From Hydractinia symbiolongicarpus (Eukaryota; Cnidaria; Hydrozoa; Anthoathecata; Hydractiniidae), in the NCBI RefSeq assembly GCF_029227915.1, contig NC_079882.1, positions 26,603,001-26,667,000 of the forward strand: a stretch of 64,000 nucleotides of DNA, given 5' to 3'. A program made the position numbers and the translations under genes. The notes under the pieces were generated by a model. That model worked only from the letters and a program-made list of their open reading frames with translations, made no database searches and had not been told where the DNA came from. Below, piece after piece: positions 1 through 14,052 of the stretch; position 1 is the stretch's first letter; every line of letters starts with the position of its first letter.

Positions 1-3000
1 CGGTTGCACCAGGAACCAAATATATTGAAGGCGGAATGGGGCGTACTGTACGACAGCAGTAACGTAAATAAGAAATATTTTCCAAAGACATTTTAATTAA
101 TTCGCCTGTACATAATAAATAAGGGTGGCAACGCGAATACTTACAAGTTCACTGCCAAGTTCTCTCTTCAAAAACTGCTTTTGTCGCGCCTCGATACTTG
201 GATGACGTAAGTAGCAAGACGCTTGTGAGATTAACACTATCAAAGCATTATCAATAATAAACCATAATATAGATCTAGAAAAATAATAATAAAGAATAAG
301 AAGAAAGCATTGTTGCGCTGTTAAATAATTGCAGCTTAATGTGCGATTTTCACGCATATATTACCGTCTGCGTTCGTCATCAGTGGTAAGTGACTGAATA
401 AAATCTCTGTCCGGTGTCGTTCTATCCGAATCGCATTGACTCATCTAAAAATCATACAAAGAATCAACATTGTGCTGGAACAGAAAGTTTGTTGGCGAGC
501 TAAAGTGTAGTTTCTTACGTACAAAAAAATGTTGTAATGAAACAAAAATAAGTCAAAATAGAAGTTTTCGCGTTCTTTACTTTTGCGAAAATAGGTCAAA
601 ATAGAAATCTCACCGTTCTTCACTTTTGCGAAAATGGGTCAAAATAGAAAAAAATCTTAGTGTTCTTTACTTTTGCGAATAGACGAAATAATGTTTTAAA
701 AGGAAAATTGTGTTTAAAAAAGTCAACACCAGCGGATATATAAAAAAGCAAAATTTTCGCAAACGTTTCTGCTTTCAAATTATAAAACAAGTTGGAAATC
801 ATTGTACCCTTTTAATCATTTTCAAACAGGTGCTTAAGCAAGAAACAAGGGTACCAAATGATGGTGGTGGTTCTGCGTCTAATGATGGAGATTGAAAACT
901 TAAATCTATCAGCGGAGAAAAACTGTCTATATCCATTCCCTAAAAAAAGTATGAAATAATTGATTAAGTAACCAGACAGGATCACAAATATATGTTGTAG
1001 TATCCGATAAAAGAGGCGTCACAAATATTATCGACACCCCATCGACATCAGAAGTGTAGTCAGCTGTTAATATTGGCAGAGCCGAGTATTACAAGCCGTG
1101 CCTTTGACGTCATGAAAGTTAAACAGATAAAAACAGATTTTTATTAACAGATCAGCATACTTAAATAAACATAAATAAAAAAAAGAAATAACTTGTTTAA
1201 ATATATCTCACACCAGCAAGTGACATATCACAAAGGTAAAGAAGACAACTACGAATAATTTGAGTGCTAAGGAAGGTGCTTTCATATACATCATTCATAG
1301 TTTACGAATTTTATTAATTTTTATTTTCTATGACATGGTGATGGGAAAGATATTTAGCTCGCACTGCATATCGATCTGAGAAAAAAAAATTGAACGTTAC
1401 CTCGTCTAGTATAGATTCGACAACATTCGGCGTCAAACGTCGTAAGGTGCCGACAGAATTGCATAATATGTTTATTAACCTAAAAGATAGTATTTCTATT
1501 GCGTGAAAAGAAAGATATGTAGATCTCAAACAGAAATTTTTTTAGGTTAACTTTTAGGTCATTCGTCAAATTAAATCCACGCCGAATATTAAGATAAGGA
1601 ATTTTAAGGCGCTCCACCTCTCGTAGATTCTATGATACGCACGTGATTTTTGTTGATCTTAAAATTTTTATATTGCTATAAATTGGTAGTCAAAGTTTTT
1701 AGTAATAAAATGGGATGTTTATTACTTTAATGCTCGAATTTTGGAAGACAATTTTCATTGTTTTAAAATAACGTGTAAAAAAATAATCGTTTTTGCGTAC
1801 CTGTTGTGAGCGAGTTCAACATGGGGCGAAAGTTGTTCCAAAACATCACTGTTAACACCCGACTTTGCACTGTCACTACGAAAGGACGTCGGACTCGGAG
1901 TTTTTGTTCTATTTATTATATGTTCGATATTATCTCCCGCTTTGCACTAAAAATAGTTTTTATTATTAAAAGAGTATTGTGGTTAATTTTTTGGAAAAAA
2001 ATTACTGATTTGAATAGCCATCTTAGAATGAAGTTACAAAAACTCTACCTCGACTAAGTGACTCAGCAATTTCTGCCTGGCCAGCAAGGCAACACTGGTT
2101 CGTACCATCTGTGCTATACCATGCTAAAACAAAAAGACAGAACTTCTTTGCAGCAGTTTAAAAAAAATTAGAAATAATTGTTGAGATTGGTGAAACCTAC
2201 CTTTATATTCTGAAACACTTCTGGCAAAGCAAATGAGATATCGTTCTGATAGATAGCCAGTTCGTAGCATAACGCAGAAAGTTGCTCCGCAGTCTGCAAA
2301 TTATCCCCCATTACTAATTGCGTGATTAAATTCATGCTCTAAAAATAGAACTTAAATATTCTCAGAATTATAAAAAAAGGTTCAGACGACAGCTGCATGA
2401 TTGGATCACTCTGATACAAAGATAATTCACATTGACTTTTGTCCTACCTGAAAAATCGTTTCTTTATGCGTACCAATAAAATCTATAGAAGACTGAAGAA
2501 ACGCGAATTTCGACACTTTCAACAAGCGAGATGTGATTCCAACAACCAGTGACCAGATTCGAAAAAGTTGTTCCTGATTGGCGTCAACCTATATTATATA
2601 AGCTTACATTGAAAAAAGCTATATTTTATAATTTATATACTACATGCTTCTTTATAAAAATATACTCTATAAGAATATTCAAAGATGAAATTAGACAAAA
2701 AGTTAAGAATATCCTAAAAATATGCTCATACTGAAATTTTGCAAGCAAAAAGCAATAAGTTTGCAAATTCATTTTTTCGTGTTTTTTTTCCTTTTCCTAA
2801 CATTGTCATTGTCTCAGGTTTTATGTATTTTTATTCTTATAAATGAAACCTGTAATGTAATTCTAACCTGGTCTGTAGAATCCAGATAAATCTTCTTCAC
2901 GCTGAGTGACAAAAAATTACCAACACCGCTATGGATAAGATGCTCTGCTGTCTGAAATACAATAAACGATGTTGGATCTTAGTTCTGTAAAACAAATTCC

Positions 3001-6000
3001 TCGAACAAGATTATTGTATTTCCTTTTTTGAACATGTCATATTATTTAATGTGTTTTTATTGTACCCATCGTTAAAATACCAGAAAGACACGATTAAGGC
3101 GCGCTCATTTCAAGAAAGCGCGTATTCGAAGAGAGCGCCTAATCGAGTCTTGTTTGAGGGGATAATGTTAGACCAAAGTTCCAACAAAGAAAATACTGAA
3201 AACTCAATTAATGCGAGAAAGAACAAACCTCCGGTACTTGAGCACAGTCAAGTAGAAAAGATAAAACAACTGCCACGTAATCCAGGTTCGTTTTTCTCTA
3301 AAAAATTCGAAAAGTTGTTGTATACAGGTACATACAGAATCGCAATCAAATCAAAACGAACTTTTCTTTGATTTATTTTATCCAGCAAATTTTCACTCCT
3401 ACATTTAGCTTAAGCTGTTCGTTTGTCCATCAAAAGTAAAATAAATGATTTTTTTCACAGGAAAATAATTCAAACACTAATTTAATAAATACATAAATAG
3501 TAAACAACCTGTATACAAATATCAACAGTATTTAATAGCCCGTAAACGACGCCATTTTCTTTCAACACGTTTACGAATGCGGACGCCGGGGAGACACATC
3601 GCAACAACTCGTTCAACAGGCTCATGCTTACAACGTGAGTCTAAAATAAAAATAAAAATTACTGAAGTAGTTTATACAATCAAATTATATTTAGTTGAAG
3701 CAGTATAAAGAAGAGGTACAATAAAAACATACGGATAAATCTTGTTTTTCTGTCACCGGATCACCAAAATGTAAACAGCCATCAAACTGCAGCCATTTGC
3801 AAACTAACGTTGCCATGGAAATAAATTCATTCTGAGCAGTTGTCACATCTAAAGATTTTGATTTTAAAAAAGTTGCCTCGCAAGTATGACAATGAATAAC
3901 TGGCGTTCAAGGACATAGTTCACCTCAAAAAGGTTGGTGTAGTCACTTTGGCTTACCGTCAGAAGAATAATCTTGCAGGATAACAACAGCGAGAAGATAC
4001 AAATGCTGTTGTATTTGTGTGTGTAAAACTTTATCTACAGATTCACACTCGCGTAAAATTCTATCTAGTGAAGCCAACACACTTCTCTGGTTGGATATTA
4101 GTCTAAAAATTGCATTTTGAAAATAACAAATAATAACATCATTAAATATATAACACAGAATTAACCAGACAATATGCTGTTTGCAAAATGCCAGACTAAA
4201 TAATGTCATTGTATCGTTTTGCACACATTTTTTTCTAACCATCAGTCTTAGGGTTTATTTTAATTTCAACTGAAATCTTCGCCTTACTAGTAGATACCGT
4301 TCTTGTTGAACATGTCAAGAAATGATAGCCAATTGCTGCGGTTCGTAGTGCTTCATTAATATATTCCTTAAAGTTGCATACGTAGAACTAGAACATCGCA
4401 ATTATTCAATGGAAACCACTGTAAGCAACAAAAACCTTCTCCTTAAAATACACAGTCCGACCACGGGGCTTATTATAGTGAAATGTTATTGCCATTAATA
4501 CATTATTAAGTCCTTAAAACTAAGAACGTTATATCAAAGAAGTGAGAAAAAGGGCCGAGCCCTACCTTTTCCACTTATGACATAACATCCAACATAAGTG
4601 TGATAGTTCCACCATCATGTCCCGTTTTAATTTTACACTTTCTACAGGTAACCAAGCCTCAATAGCTTTGATAAGATCATGAAAAATTTGATCCACTGTA
4701 TCCTCCAAACCAGAGGTACTTTCCTAACAAGTAAACACGTGTGAGTTTTAAAATTTTGGTATTACGCCTAATTCTGCGTCCAAAAATATTGTCGAAACTA
4801 TGCTCTAAAATCTATAGTCTAAAGTAGCAAGTATTAGAGTCTTGTTGGCAGCAAGAACTACGCAGCAATACTACCAACCTGAGTTTTCGACATAACACAT
4901 AGAAACATTCGCCATGATTTTACAAGCAGCAGCTGTGAGGAGGGGTTGATCTTTGTATTGGGAAGAAGAAACTATGAAAGAAGATGTAATGATAAAGTAT
5001 GTCATTTCGATGGAGATGAAAATAATCAAAATAAAAGACTCACATGAGTAATACACGAATAGGATTTCCCGTCAGATAACGATCTTAATTTCTTATCAAG
5101 TTCTTCATCAAACTGATCGCTATTTAAACCAAAAAAATATATATAAATACATTACTTTACACAAAAAATTAAAAAAAAAAATTAGAGTAGAAAATAACCT
5201 TTTCACGTAGTAAGCTTCGTATGCAACGATGTTCAAAATATGACTGGTCACTTCAAGTATCCATTTGCTAGCCTAAATACAAGTGTATTAGTGTATTATC
5301 TTTTTGGAATATTTAGCAGTATGAGATGGACCAAAACAATTTTTGACATTATACTCCAGAAAGCTTTTTCATACAAGAAATTTTTGTGAGAGTTCAACAT
5401 AACGGATAAAGGACCGAGCACAAAAGATCAGTTCAGAAAAGCGATAGATATAAATTCCAGATAAACCCAATCCCATTGTTATCCAATATCCCAAAAATTG
5501 CGTCTCAACAGTGCCAGCTACAATTGGGGGGATTATCAAGACTCCGTATATAGCAGTTCTGTTCTTGAAGATTTGAAAGTAGCGCTTAAGGTGCTAGTCG
5601 ATATTTTTTTGCTTGCTTACAAACCAAAATAGGACAACTTTTTACTGCATGTGCAACTGTAGTCGGCAGATTAACATACCTTCAACTTTGGCAACTCGTA
5701 CAAAGGATTGATGACAATATCCCAAAAATCTTTGCTAAACGAAAAAGAAAAGAACTTTATCGAAATATTTTCAAAACTAAAACTAACCGTTATTGTAACT
5801 CTAAGTACCTCTTCTTAACCAACGTCATCGCAACGTCATATCTATTCATCCATATTGCAGCAAGAAATTCCAACGCAGACGAAGTTAAAATATCGATTTG
5901 CTGTTTGTCTTGCAACACATCAAGTATGGGAAGTAAACAACTAAATTTCCCAATCGTGTTTTTCTTATCCTTTCCTTGCGATATTTGTGTAAACGACTCG

Positions 6001-9000
6001 ATTATACCAGGTTGCGTCTCAACACAGGTAGTTAAAAACTCGATTATCGCAACTTTTAGTCTGAGAGCCTCAACTCGCCCGTTCAATCGATTGACAAACG
6101 CATTCCGTATCCCTTCAAGTGATTCACCGAAGCATGCTGTCAAAATTAAGGGAAATTTAGCAACAAGTAATCGAAGCACAATCACTGCTAATGTAGGAAG
6201 CTTTGGATCTTCTCGATGGTAAATAAATTTCGCAATAAGAGAAAGTAATGTAACTTTTTCCGTGGTCTGTATAAAGTCGAGCTCAGAAACTTGTGTGACG
6301 TATTGCAGTCTGAAAGCATCTTCCAAAGGCGATACATCCTCACTCTATAACATGAAAACAAATATTTAAAAATTATGTTATTCTTTTATCCAAGACTTGC
6401 TACGGTGAAGTGTGTTAGAATGCAAGTGTCTTTTCCGCAGTGATTAAACTTGAGATAATATAATCACACACCCGTTTTCTTTCATAGAGCAATCTGTTAA
6501 TGACAGCAAATGACAATTTTACTAGCTGAATGATGTTTGACATTTGACTAAAATTAAAAAATCAAATATATTGATGGCTTAGCATACAGAAATGCACTGT
6601 TGAGATATCCTATCAATTACAAAACAATGTTGCTTTTCAACTTTCATGCCTTAAATAGCCAACGGTATTGAGAGTACGCATAAAAAGAACCAATGCAATC
6701 GAGTTCCTCTTCTGAGTAGGCGAAAAAACAAAGGAAAACGCAGCCATTATATGATTTTTTAGAAGCTGGTCTAAACTATGGCTGGGACTGAAAAAGAATA
6801 TTTCTTTGAAGAAATCGAAAATCCTTTTTAACAGAACAATCTTCAAAAAAGTAAGAAAAAATGTCAAAATAAAATGTACAATATACTTGCACAAATGTAC
6901 AATATATCAAATTTCGCTAGTTGCACTCTTTAACGCGTCTACAAAATAATCCACGTTGGGATCGGCAATAATTAGCACATTTTGGGGGTATGGTTCCGCT
7001 GTAAACATGGACAGGTTCAAATTGCATGAATTTACTATAGGAATAATGACTTGTATCACTTGTGGGGACGTCATACAGTTTCCATAGAGATAAATCTTAA
7101 ACATGAATCACGTAAGCAATTTTTTTTTAATCTTATAGATTTTTTCTTGAAAAAGCTTAGAGACAGGATTTAAAGAAAATTATTCTAACCTGACACTGCT
7201 GGTCAACATTTCTTCTAGAGTATCAACACCAACACTTACGATGGAAAGTAATGATTCTCCAGCGTTGTGATAAAGCAGCCCTTCTAATACTAATGATTTT
7301 AACGAAGGTGCGTTTCTAAAGGTAAGCAACCGGTTTATAAAACCTTTTTAACACTTTAATGAATTAGGGCGACGATAGATAGAAGAGGGTAACCAATACT
7401 CACCTGTCATTATCAGAAGTAAAGTCGTTAAATGCAGGTGACAATATAAGATGGAATATTTCTAAACATCTTAAACCTAAAGATATAAATGTTCGAATTA
7501 CGAAGAAGACTATTTCCATAAACAATTATTGATGCTCATGTTGCAACCTGAACTTATGAACATGGAAATGTTTAGGTTATGTCATGACATTTGCGTCATG
7601 GAATTTTAATCAGTAGCAATTTATGCCGGCGTAAGCACAGTATTATATCTGAATTTTTGGACCTTTTCGATGTGACTAGCACTCAGAAAATCTTGAAAAG
7701 TGCGACAAGCAAAATTTAAAGGCCATTAACTTGCTCTATAGGTTTAAAAAAGTGGAATATTTCGATATCAATTTTTGCGATTGAACTTGAAAAAACGAGT
7801 TTTACGGAATTGGGCTCTAAGCAAAGAAATTGCGAGATGTATTTTAGCGAATGTTTATAATATGTAAAAAAAACTGACATTTTTTTTTTTTTTTTGCGAA
7901 TCGGATGTTTAAGGGTATGCTAAACAAAGATCAAAGGGTAACATTTGTTTTTGAACTGTATTTTAATAATTCTAAATCTCACAAATCATCTAGAATTTCG
8001 AAAAATGTTATAAATGGGAGGTTCCCCGTCTCTTACGCCCCCTGGGATAGTAAATGAGCGCGCAATCTGATTTTCCATAGCCAAAACACCACGGTGGAGG
8101 CCGGAAGAGCTTAGAGTGACGACAAAAACTTTATTCAGGGTGTTTAAAAAGATAACATTTTGTGATACTTATTTTTGCAAATGCCAGTTGACAGATATTT
8201 TTGCGGGATCTATTTTTGCAGATATGCAAAATAAAATTTTTTTGGTTGACATAACTTTTCAAAAAGGGACCAAATTCACAAAAATTAACCCCACAAAAAC
8301 TATTCTCGCACGAATTTATCCCGCATTAATTTATACACATAAGGTAACTAAAAAGTCTCTGTCCAAAAAAATTATGAATAGTCGAAAAACTTACCAATTC
8401 TTTCTTTGTCTTCAACGGTGGCAAATCTCCATTTTCCAAAATTTGCGAAAACTTCTTTGATAATAAATACAATATTTACAGCAACATCAAACTGAAGTTT
8501 ATTTAATGCTTGATCTTTTTTTGCTTCGCACAAAGAGAGTCCATTCAAACACTGCAATACAAATCCTAAATATTCCCTCGTAACTGCAAAATCTCCACTC
8601 GTCATTTCAAGCTGGTTTAATAGGACACCATAAAATCCAGTGGCTAGGTGTAGATGAGAAGATGTCGTGGTTTGAAGGATACTGGTGTTGTGAGAAGGTA
8701 GAAACTTTGTGTGTGAAAGTTGAGTCCATATCTAAGCGTGAGACAAAATAAGCTATCTATCTACTGTGGTTGTCTACAAAATGACAACAAAAACGCAGAC
8801 ATGGTTGTCACAATCATCCTTCATAAAATCCTTTAAAAAATTGTATTAACTAATTCACAAGATTGGAATGTATACTTACTTCTAACGGGAGTTGCTGTGA
8901 AACAAATTGAAGACACTTTAAACAGGACGCTAGCAGTTCTACTGGTGGCGTTTTCAACTGTGAAACTCTATTAAAAGAAATAAACGAGTTAAAACAATGA

Positions 9001-12000
9001 AATTATTCTTAGCATAACGACGCATCATAATTAACAAAAAACAAACGCACAAAAACAAATAAAAAAACAAACAAAAACAAATAAATAAATAAAAAAACAA
9101 ACCTTCTGATCATCTTCACCACAGATGCAATGATAGCTTCTAAGTCTTCAATTTTGTTGGGATCATGTTGCAACATTTCTGAGGTGATTTCGACGATACA
9201 TTTTGCAACGAGTAACCCATCTTCTCCTGCATCTGTTGTGTGCGTCATTGGATTGTCGATGATACCGTTAAGTTGCAACATTAAGTATAACCAACCAGAA
9301 TATGAGTAAGTCCATCTTATTAAGCGTATATCTAAAGTGATACACAGGTTTAACGTTCACCATAACAACCCAGAAAAAGAGTATTCTGCTTTGTCTTTTA
9401 GTAATATGTAAAACAGTGTGCTCTCGTTTCTATTTTGCTGCATTTTCCGCTATAGACAAAAACATTCACGAGCTTTTTTTTACGCATAAATTGCGCTATA
9501 GAGAAAAAATGCAGTGAAAAGCCTTTAGTAGCAACAACAGCTTAGTGATAAATGTGATTGGGAATTACCCTGGATCTAATCCCGCTCGTGGCGGTTGCAA
9601 ATGTTAAGTCAGCTGGAGTTCCAATTTCAGTTCGATTTCACTATCACCTGATAGTTTTCGGGTCTTGAGATCTCTCTAATGCAGTTATAAAATTAAAAAT
9701 GATAAAAATAACTTGAATTCCTAAGTACCTTGTTTGTATGCAAACAGTTTTCCATAAACACCAGCATCCAAGGTGATGGAGTCTGATTGATATTTTATTA
9801 TTATACGTTCAATTTTTCTTTTCCACATGTTCTCACAAGCTTCTATCTCAGAAACGTTATTTTTCCCAAATAGTTCCGTCAGCGTATTCTGCTTTTCCAA
9901 CATCTCAAATACCTAAATAATTAAACATCACCTTTTTAAATTTATAATACAACAAGTTTAAAGTATTGCATTTTTTTTTAATTCAACAAAAACCTGTTTT
10001 CAACAACATTTGCAAAATTACACATACCATATCGGCACTCTCTTCACTTGTGCACAAACTTGCTAGTAAGCGAATGTATGGAGTAACTTGGTAAGGAAAA
10101 CGTTTCTTTGTAGAGTTCAACAACAGACCTAAACCACCTGCTTGATCTTGAGAAAGAAACACCAGTGACAAAGAAGGTTCTGATAAGATTTTACATGAAA
10201 TCGATATTAAAGTCTAAAATATAATACGCACAGTTATAAAGGCCATTAAGATTTAGTCCTTTCCAAATAAAATGAAAATACTTCAAGCATGCATTCTAAA
10301 TTACCTGGTAATCGCCCAAGGTATCTTCATGGAAAATAGTCAGCATTAGACTCATTAAAATGTAGACAAAAGATTTCACTAGTCCAGCCAGTGGATCGTT
10401 CTTTTTCTCAAATAATGGATACAGTAAGAGATTATGTAAATAATTGATCACATTACATCTGATAGCAGCATCACCGAACATTTTCGTGAGCTAAACGTCA
10501 AACAAAAGTATGGTTGGATAACACAGCAAGAATATTTACAGGGAGGGCAGGTGTTTTTGCAATGAAAAGCAATACCATTTAAAAAAATGTGATAACCTGT
10601 ATGTGATGCATTTTGTCTGTCAATTCAGAACTTTTAACATATAAAACTTTTAATAGGAAGGAAAAACTAATATCACATTCATTTTCGTTCTATTTTATAC
10701 CAAAAAGTGCATGTCAAAAGCTACATGTGTGACGACTTACATGATGAGGACATAAAATGTAAATCCAATATAAACTTTCTGACTACAAAAGGTAAATGCT
10801 GTCACGTTAATTTCTGTTTATACCTGTTGTTGTTGTTGTGGAAGACACACATGTCGAAAGACTGTCCATGCCATTAACACGGGTCCTTGATGTGCAACAT
10901 CGTCCCAAGAATATAATAATTCGTCAACTTTCTACGAAGCAACACAAAAATTAGTGCAAAGTCTCTTTCAAAAAATTCAATAATCAAATCAAGCGTTTAA
11001 GAGAACGCAGTATTTCATGTCATTGAGTGCTATTCTATCAGGCTGACTTGAGCAAGAATATTTCAAAAAGTTGTAAGTGAATGTCTCTGCACATACCTTC
11101 CAAAAATTGTTCTTTAGGATATGATGTTCTTTTACATCAGAGCTGAACAATGTAAACACGTGTATTTTTGAAAGTACTATACTGTATCACAATTTAATAG
11201 AAGACAAAACAAGGGACTTACCTCTCGTCCTCACCAAATGATTTTCGAAGTAATTCCAAATCTAATCCTTCTAATAACACCAGAGAAGAGATATACCTAA
11301 AGCAAAACAAAACATAATATAACAGCACATAATTACAACAGCTGCATAATTATAATAGCACTAGTCGTTAGCCCGCGGAAAAATCCACTGGTTCGCCCGT
11401 CCTTTTTTATACCGCATTGCGTGCGTCTCGCTACCTGCGCAGCTAAGCTACCATTTTGCGTGACAGACAGACGGACAGACGAACGGACGGACGGACAGAC
11501 GTATACAGGTATTATAATATAGATTATAATAGCATAATTCTGGATTGCGGTATGCTTACCCAAATCTTTCAATCAAGTGTTGTGTGTTCGGAGTCATGAA
11601 CTTTCGATTTACTTGACTTACTCCAAAATGCTGACACTAAAAAGGTTATTCGTGTATACGTATCACACGTTGACATAGGACAGACAAATCATGTTATAAA
11701 ACAAAGTAAAAATCTTTTACATACCCTAAAAAAGTTTGCCAAGTCCAAGAACAACTCAAGTGGCATTTCAAAATCTTTATAGTATAGAAATACTATTTCT
11801 ACTAAGTGACACTGAAAACAAACAACAATTAAAGAGGTTGAAACAAAAGAATTGATAAAAAGCAAATACTAACAAAATATAATAAGAAAGCATTATACCT
11901 GCTCTAGTATATACTGTCTGGTAAATTCTCCTTGAGCAACTGCATTCCCCTGAATACACAAATTAAACAAAACGATAAAAAAAAGAAATTTATAACAGGC

Positions 12001-14052
12001 AAAAAGTATGATTTAAAATTAAATACCTTGATGCCAGCATGATTTGCAAGATGTCTGAACTTTTCTTTAAGCTGTTTAATAATCTAAATATTACAAAAAG
12101 TTGTCGTATAATTAACTTCCAGCACAGAATACATGTAACAGTAATCTTTCTCCACCGCTGCATTAGAACTAGCACGCATGTCTTAGGTGTGTAGGGCATA
12201 TAATATAAGTACAGTTGGGTGAAATCATAAAAACCATTTAGCTTCAATTTTGAGATTATGTAGTAATGGTAGCACAGAATCAGTTATAATTAATAACATT
12301 ATGTGACATGTGTCATAATAGAGGAAAGGACAGAAAATCATTTACTAAAATGAGAAAACACTCAAACATTATTCTCTTTCACCTAACCTTTCAAAATTTT
12401 AAAATTTACTGGGAAAATAAAATATTCACAAACCTTTTGTATGAAATTCTTATTTGCCAGATCATCAACAACTTTAGCAAATTCTTCCTTAAAAAACACA
12501 AAACACAAGCCTTCAATACATCACAATCACATGGATGGAAAGCCTTCCTAAAACGAACAAAACTGCTTGGTGTATGGTTACTTACTCTGTATAAACAAGT
12601 CTCATCTTGCCAATATGAGATTAAATATTTGATACATCTCAGCAAGTAACTTCTCTCTTTCATGTAAAATTCAAGTACCTGCGGAATAGAACAATGTTAC
12701 CGAACAAATAGTACGCACAAACATAATTTTTTGTTGAAAAAAAAATTTGAAATACTTGATATACCTTTAATAGAAATCCATCTAATTGTGCATCATGTTT
12801 TAAAATAGCCTAGAACAAAACAAGCTAATAGTAAAATGACTATAAGAAGATCATGAAAAGGAAATGAAAAAGTTAATGAAAAAGTAGTTTTGTTCATATT
12901 AATCAATGTAATCAATAACCAACGAATCACTTAAGAAACGCAGAGGAACAACATTATTACAATGCTACGAAAAGTAGTAAAGCAATACTAAACAACCTTT
13001 CAGCTCCATTACTAAACCTTTACTATTACAAATCATCCTATTAGAGATATTAGAGGTACATCACACACCTGTAGTTGAGGGCCAGAACCTCTGAAGTCGA
13101 TTCGTAAATAATTTTGAAAAAGTTCGTGTGTTTGCCATTCGTCAAGATCCTAAAATTTTATAAAAACATAACTTGCCTTTATTTTCATCTCTTTTAGGAT
13201 TTATCACATTATTTTAATATATACTTACAAGAAACTGACTTAATTTCAGAATGAACTCCTTCCTTTTGACTGACTCAGTTGATTTTAATTTATTCAAAGA
13301 TGAAGGACTAAAAACGAAGATAAATTATTTCAAGTATGAAGTTATTAGTACAGTTGATGTGAATATAGAAAAGCTCACTTCGGGGTTTTATAAAAATCAA
13401 TTCCATTTTCTAACAAAGGTTTAAATCTGTTGAGTTCCTCACCAATCGAAGTCTGAAAAATAAAAAATATATATCACAACATAAACTGGTTATTTTTATT
13501 TTTATGATCTATATCTCCTTTTGTGTGAACATTTCATATTCCTTCAAATTAAACTTTCATGACAAAAATGTGTTATTAAATTTGTGTTCAACGTTTTTAT
13601 AAGATACCCAAAAACTCTAAATAACAGCTTTCTCATCCCACAATAACCTTTTTAAAACATCAGGTAAATTAAGAGTAGCCTCAATTATTCTTAGCATTTG
13701 AAAAATTTAAGCCTTAATGTATTAACTGCATTTTTTCGCCCTGTTGGTCATGTAAAGTTTTTTCACTTGCTGCACTAATGTGCATCGCATAAAGGTTTGT
13801 TTGGACATTAACTTATTTTCTTAGAATACGCATATGTAAATGCATAATTGTTACCTTTTATTAAGCTGAATATTCTAATGTTACTTATAAAAATATGTAT
13901 AAAAAATATTTACAGGATCTGAAAGGGATGACCTTCCACTGATTACGTTCCATAGTTCTCTTGTTGAGCTGTAAAACAGAATAGAGCACTGAATAGAATT
14001 GATAGAAACTGGTAGTAACAACCACTCGACATAATGAATTTACTTACAGCAT
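1..14052 (-). CDS. NUP188: Nucleoporin NUP188, 3' end beyond window
   Basis: NUP188 is a large alpha-helical scaffold of the nuclear pore inner ring that binds NUP93. Reading the minus strand, the N terminus (MLSTRELWNVISGRSSL) matches the family start around the RELW and GRS residues. The ATG is at 14050-14052 and exon 1 carries only five coding bases before a canonical donor. Further exons include 13914-13968, 13379-13452, 13229-13307 and 13069-13149, joining in phase. Landmarks in order are an ISYWQDE helix near 12600, EIVFLYYKDFEM near 11770, an LVLLEGLDLE segment near 11260, GPVLMAWTVFRH near 10880, the conserved ETQPGIIESF block near 6020, RRLTPNVVESILDE near 1420, and the C-terminal LISQASCYLRHPSIEARQKQ region in exon 145-274. 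A possible further exon at 1-45 is uncertain. Introns hold repeats but no interrupting stops were found in the exons examined. Identification is secure; individual exon limits in 2-9 kb are approximate. Confidence 0.93.
551..687. repeat. Minisatellite, about 3 copies of a 43-48-base unit
   Basis: Three imperfect head-to-tail copies share the core TACTTTTGCGAAAAT followed by GGTCAAAATAGAA. The array lies in the intron between the last two visible NUP188 exons and has no apparent coding role. Confidence 0.7.
3091..3145. repeat. Imperfect hairpin, arms CGATTA..GGCGC
   Basis: The left arm CGATTAAGGCGCGCTC and the right arm GAGCGCCTAATCG are near-complementary around a 26-base loop. The block is GC-rich compared with its AT-rich NUP188 intron surroundings, suggesting a remnant of a palindromic mobile element. 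Confidence 0.5.
11361..11522. mobile_element. Short retroelement-like insertion with 12-bp target duplication
   Basis: A 162-bp insertion in a NUP188 intron starts CTAGTCGTTAGCCCGCGG and ends in a GACAGACGGAC-rich stretch followed by TATTATAATATAG. It is flanked by a perfect 12-bp direct repeat, ATTATAATAGCA, at 11349-11360 and 11523-11534. A direct repeat of this length fits target-primed reverse transcription. Its head and tail resemble the larger repeats at 54886-56190. Confidence 0.65.

Noticed and set aside
3051-3371. 106-codon plus-strand open frame inside a NUP188 intron with a NKENTENSINARKN segment
   Set aside because: It overlaps the hairpin at 3091-3145, has no recognisable family, and continues into low-complexity AT-rich sequence. 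It could be an old retroelement scrap, but support is too thin for a gene call.
5905-6222. 105-codon plus-strand frame
   Set aside because: It is the complement of the well-supported NUP188 exon carrying the ETQPGIIESF block.
8116-8460. 114-codon plus-strand frame
   Set aside because: Composition follows TTTTTGCG/AAAATT repeats of a dispersed element, and it partly overlaps a NUP188 exon on the other strand.
12308-12649. 113-codon plus-strand frame
   Set aside because: Antisense to two NUP188 exons (YLISYWQDE region and EEFAKVVDDLANK region) whose similarity is clear.
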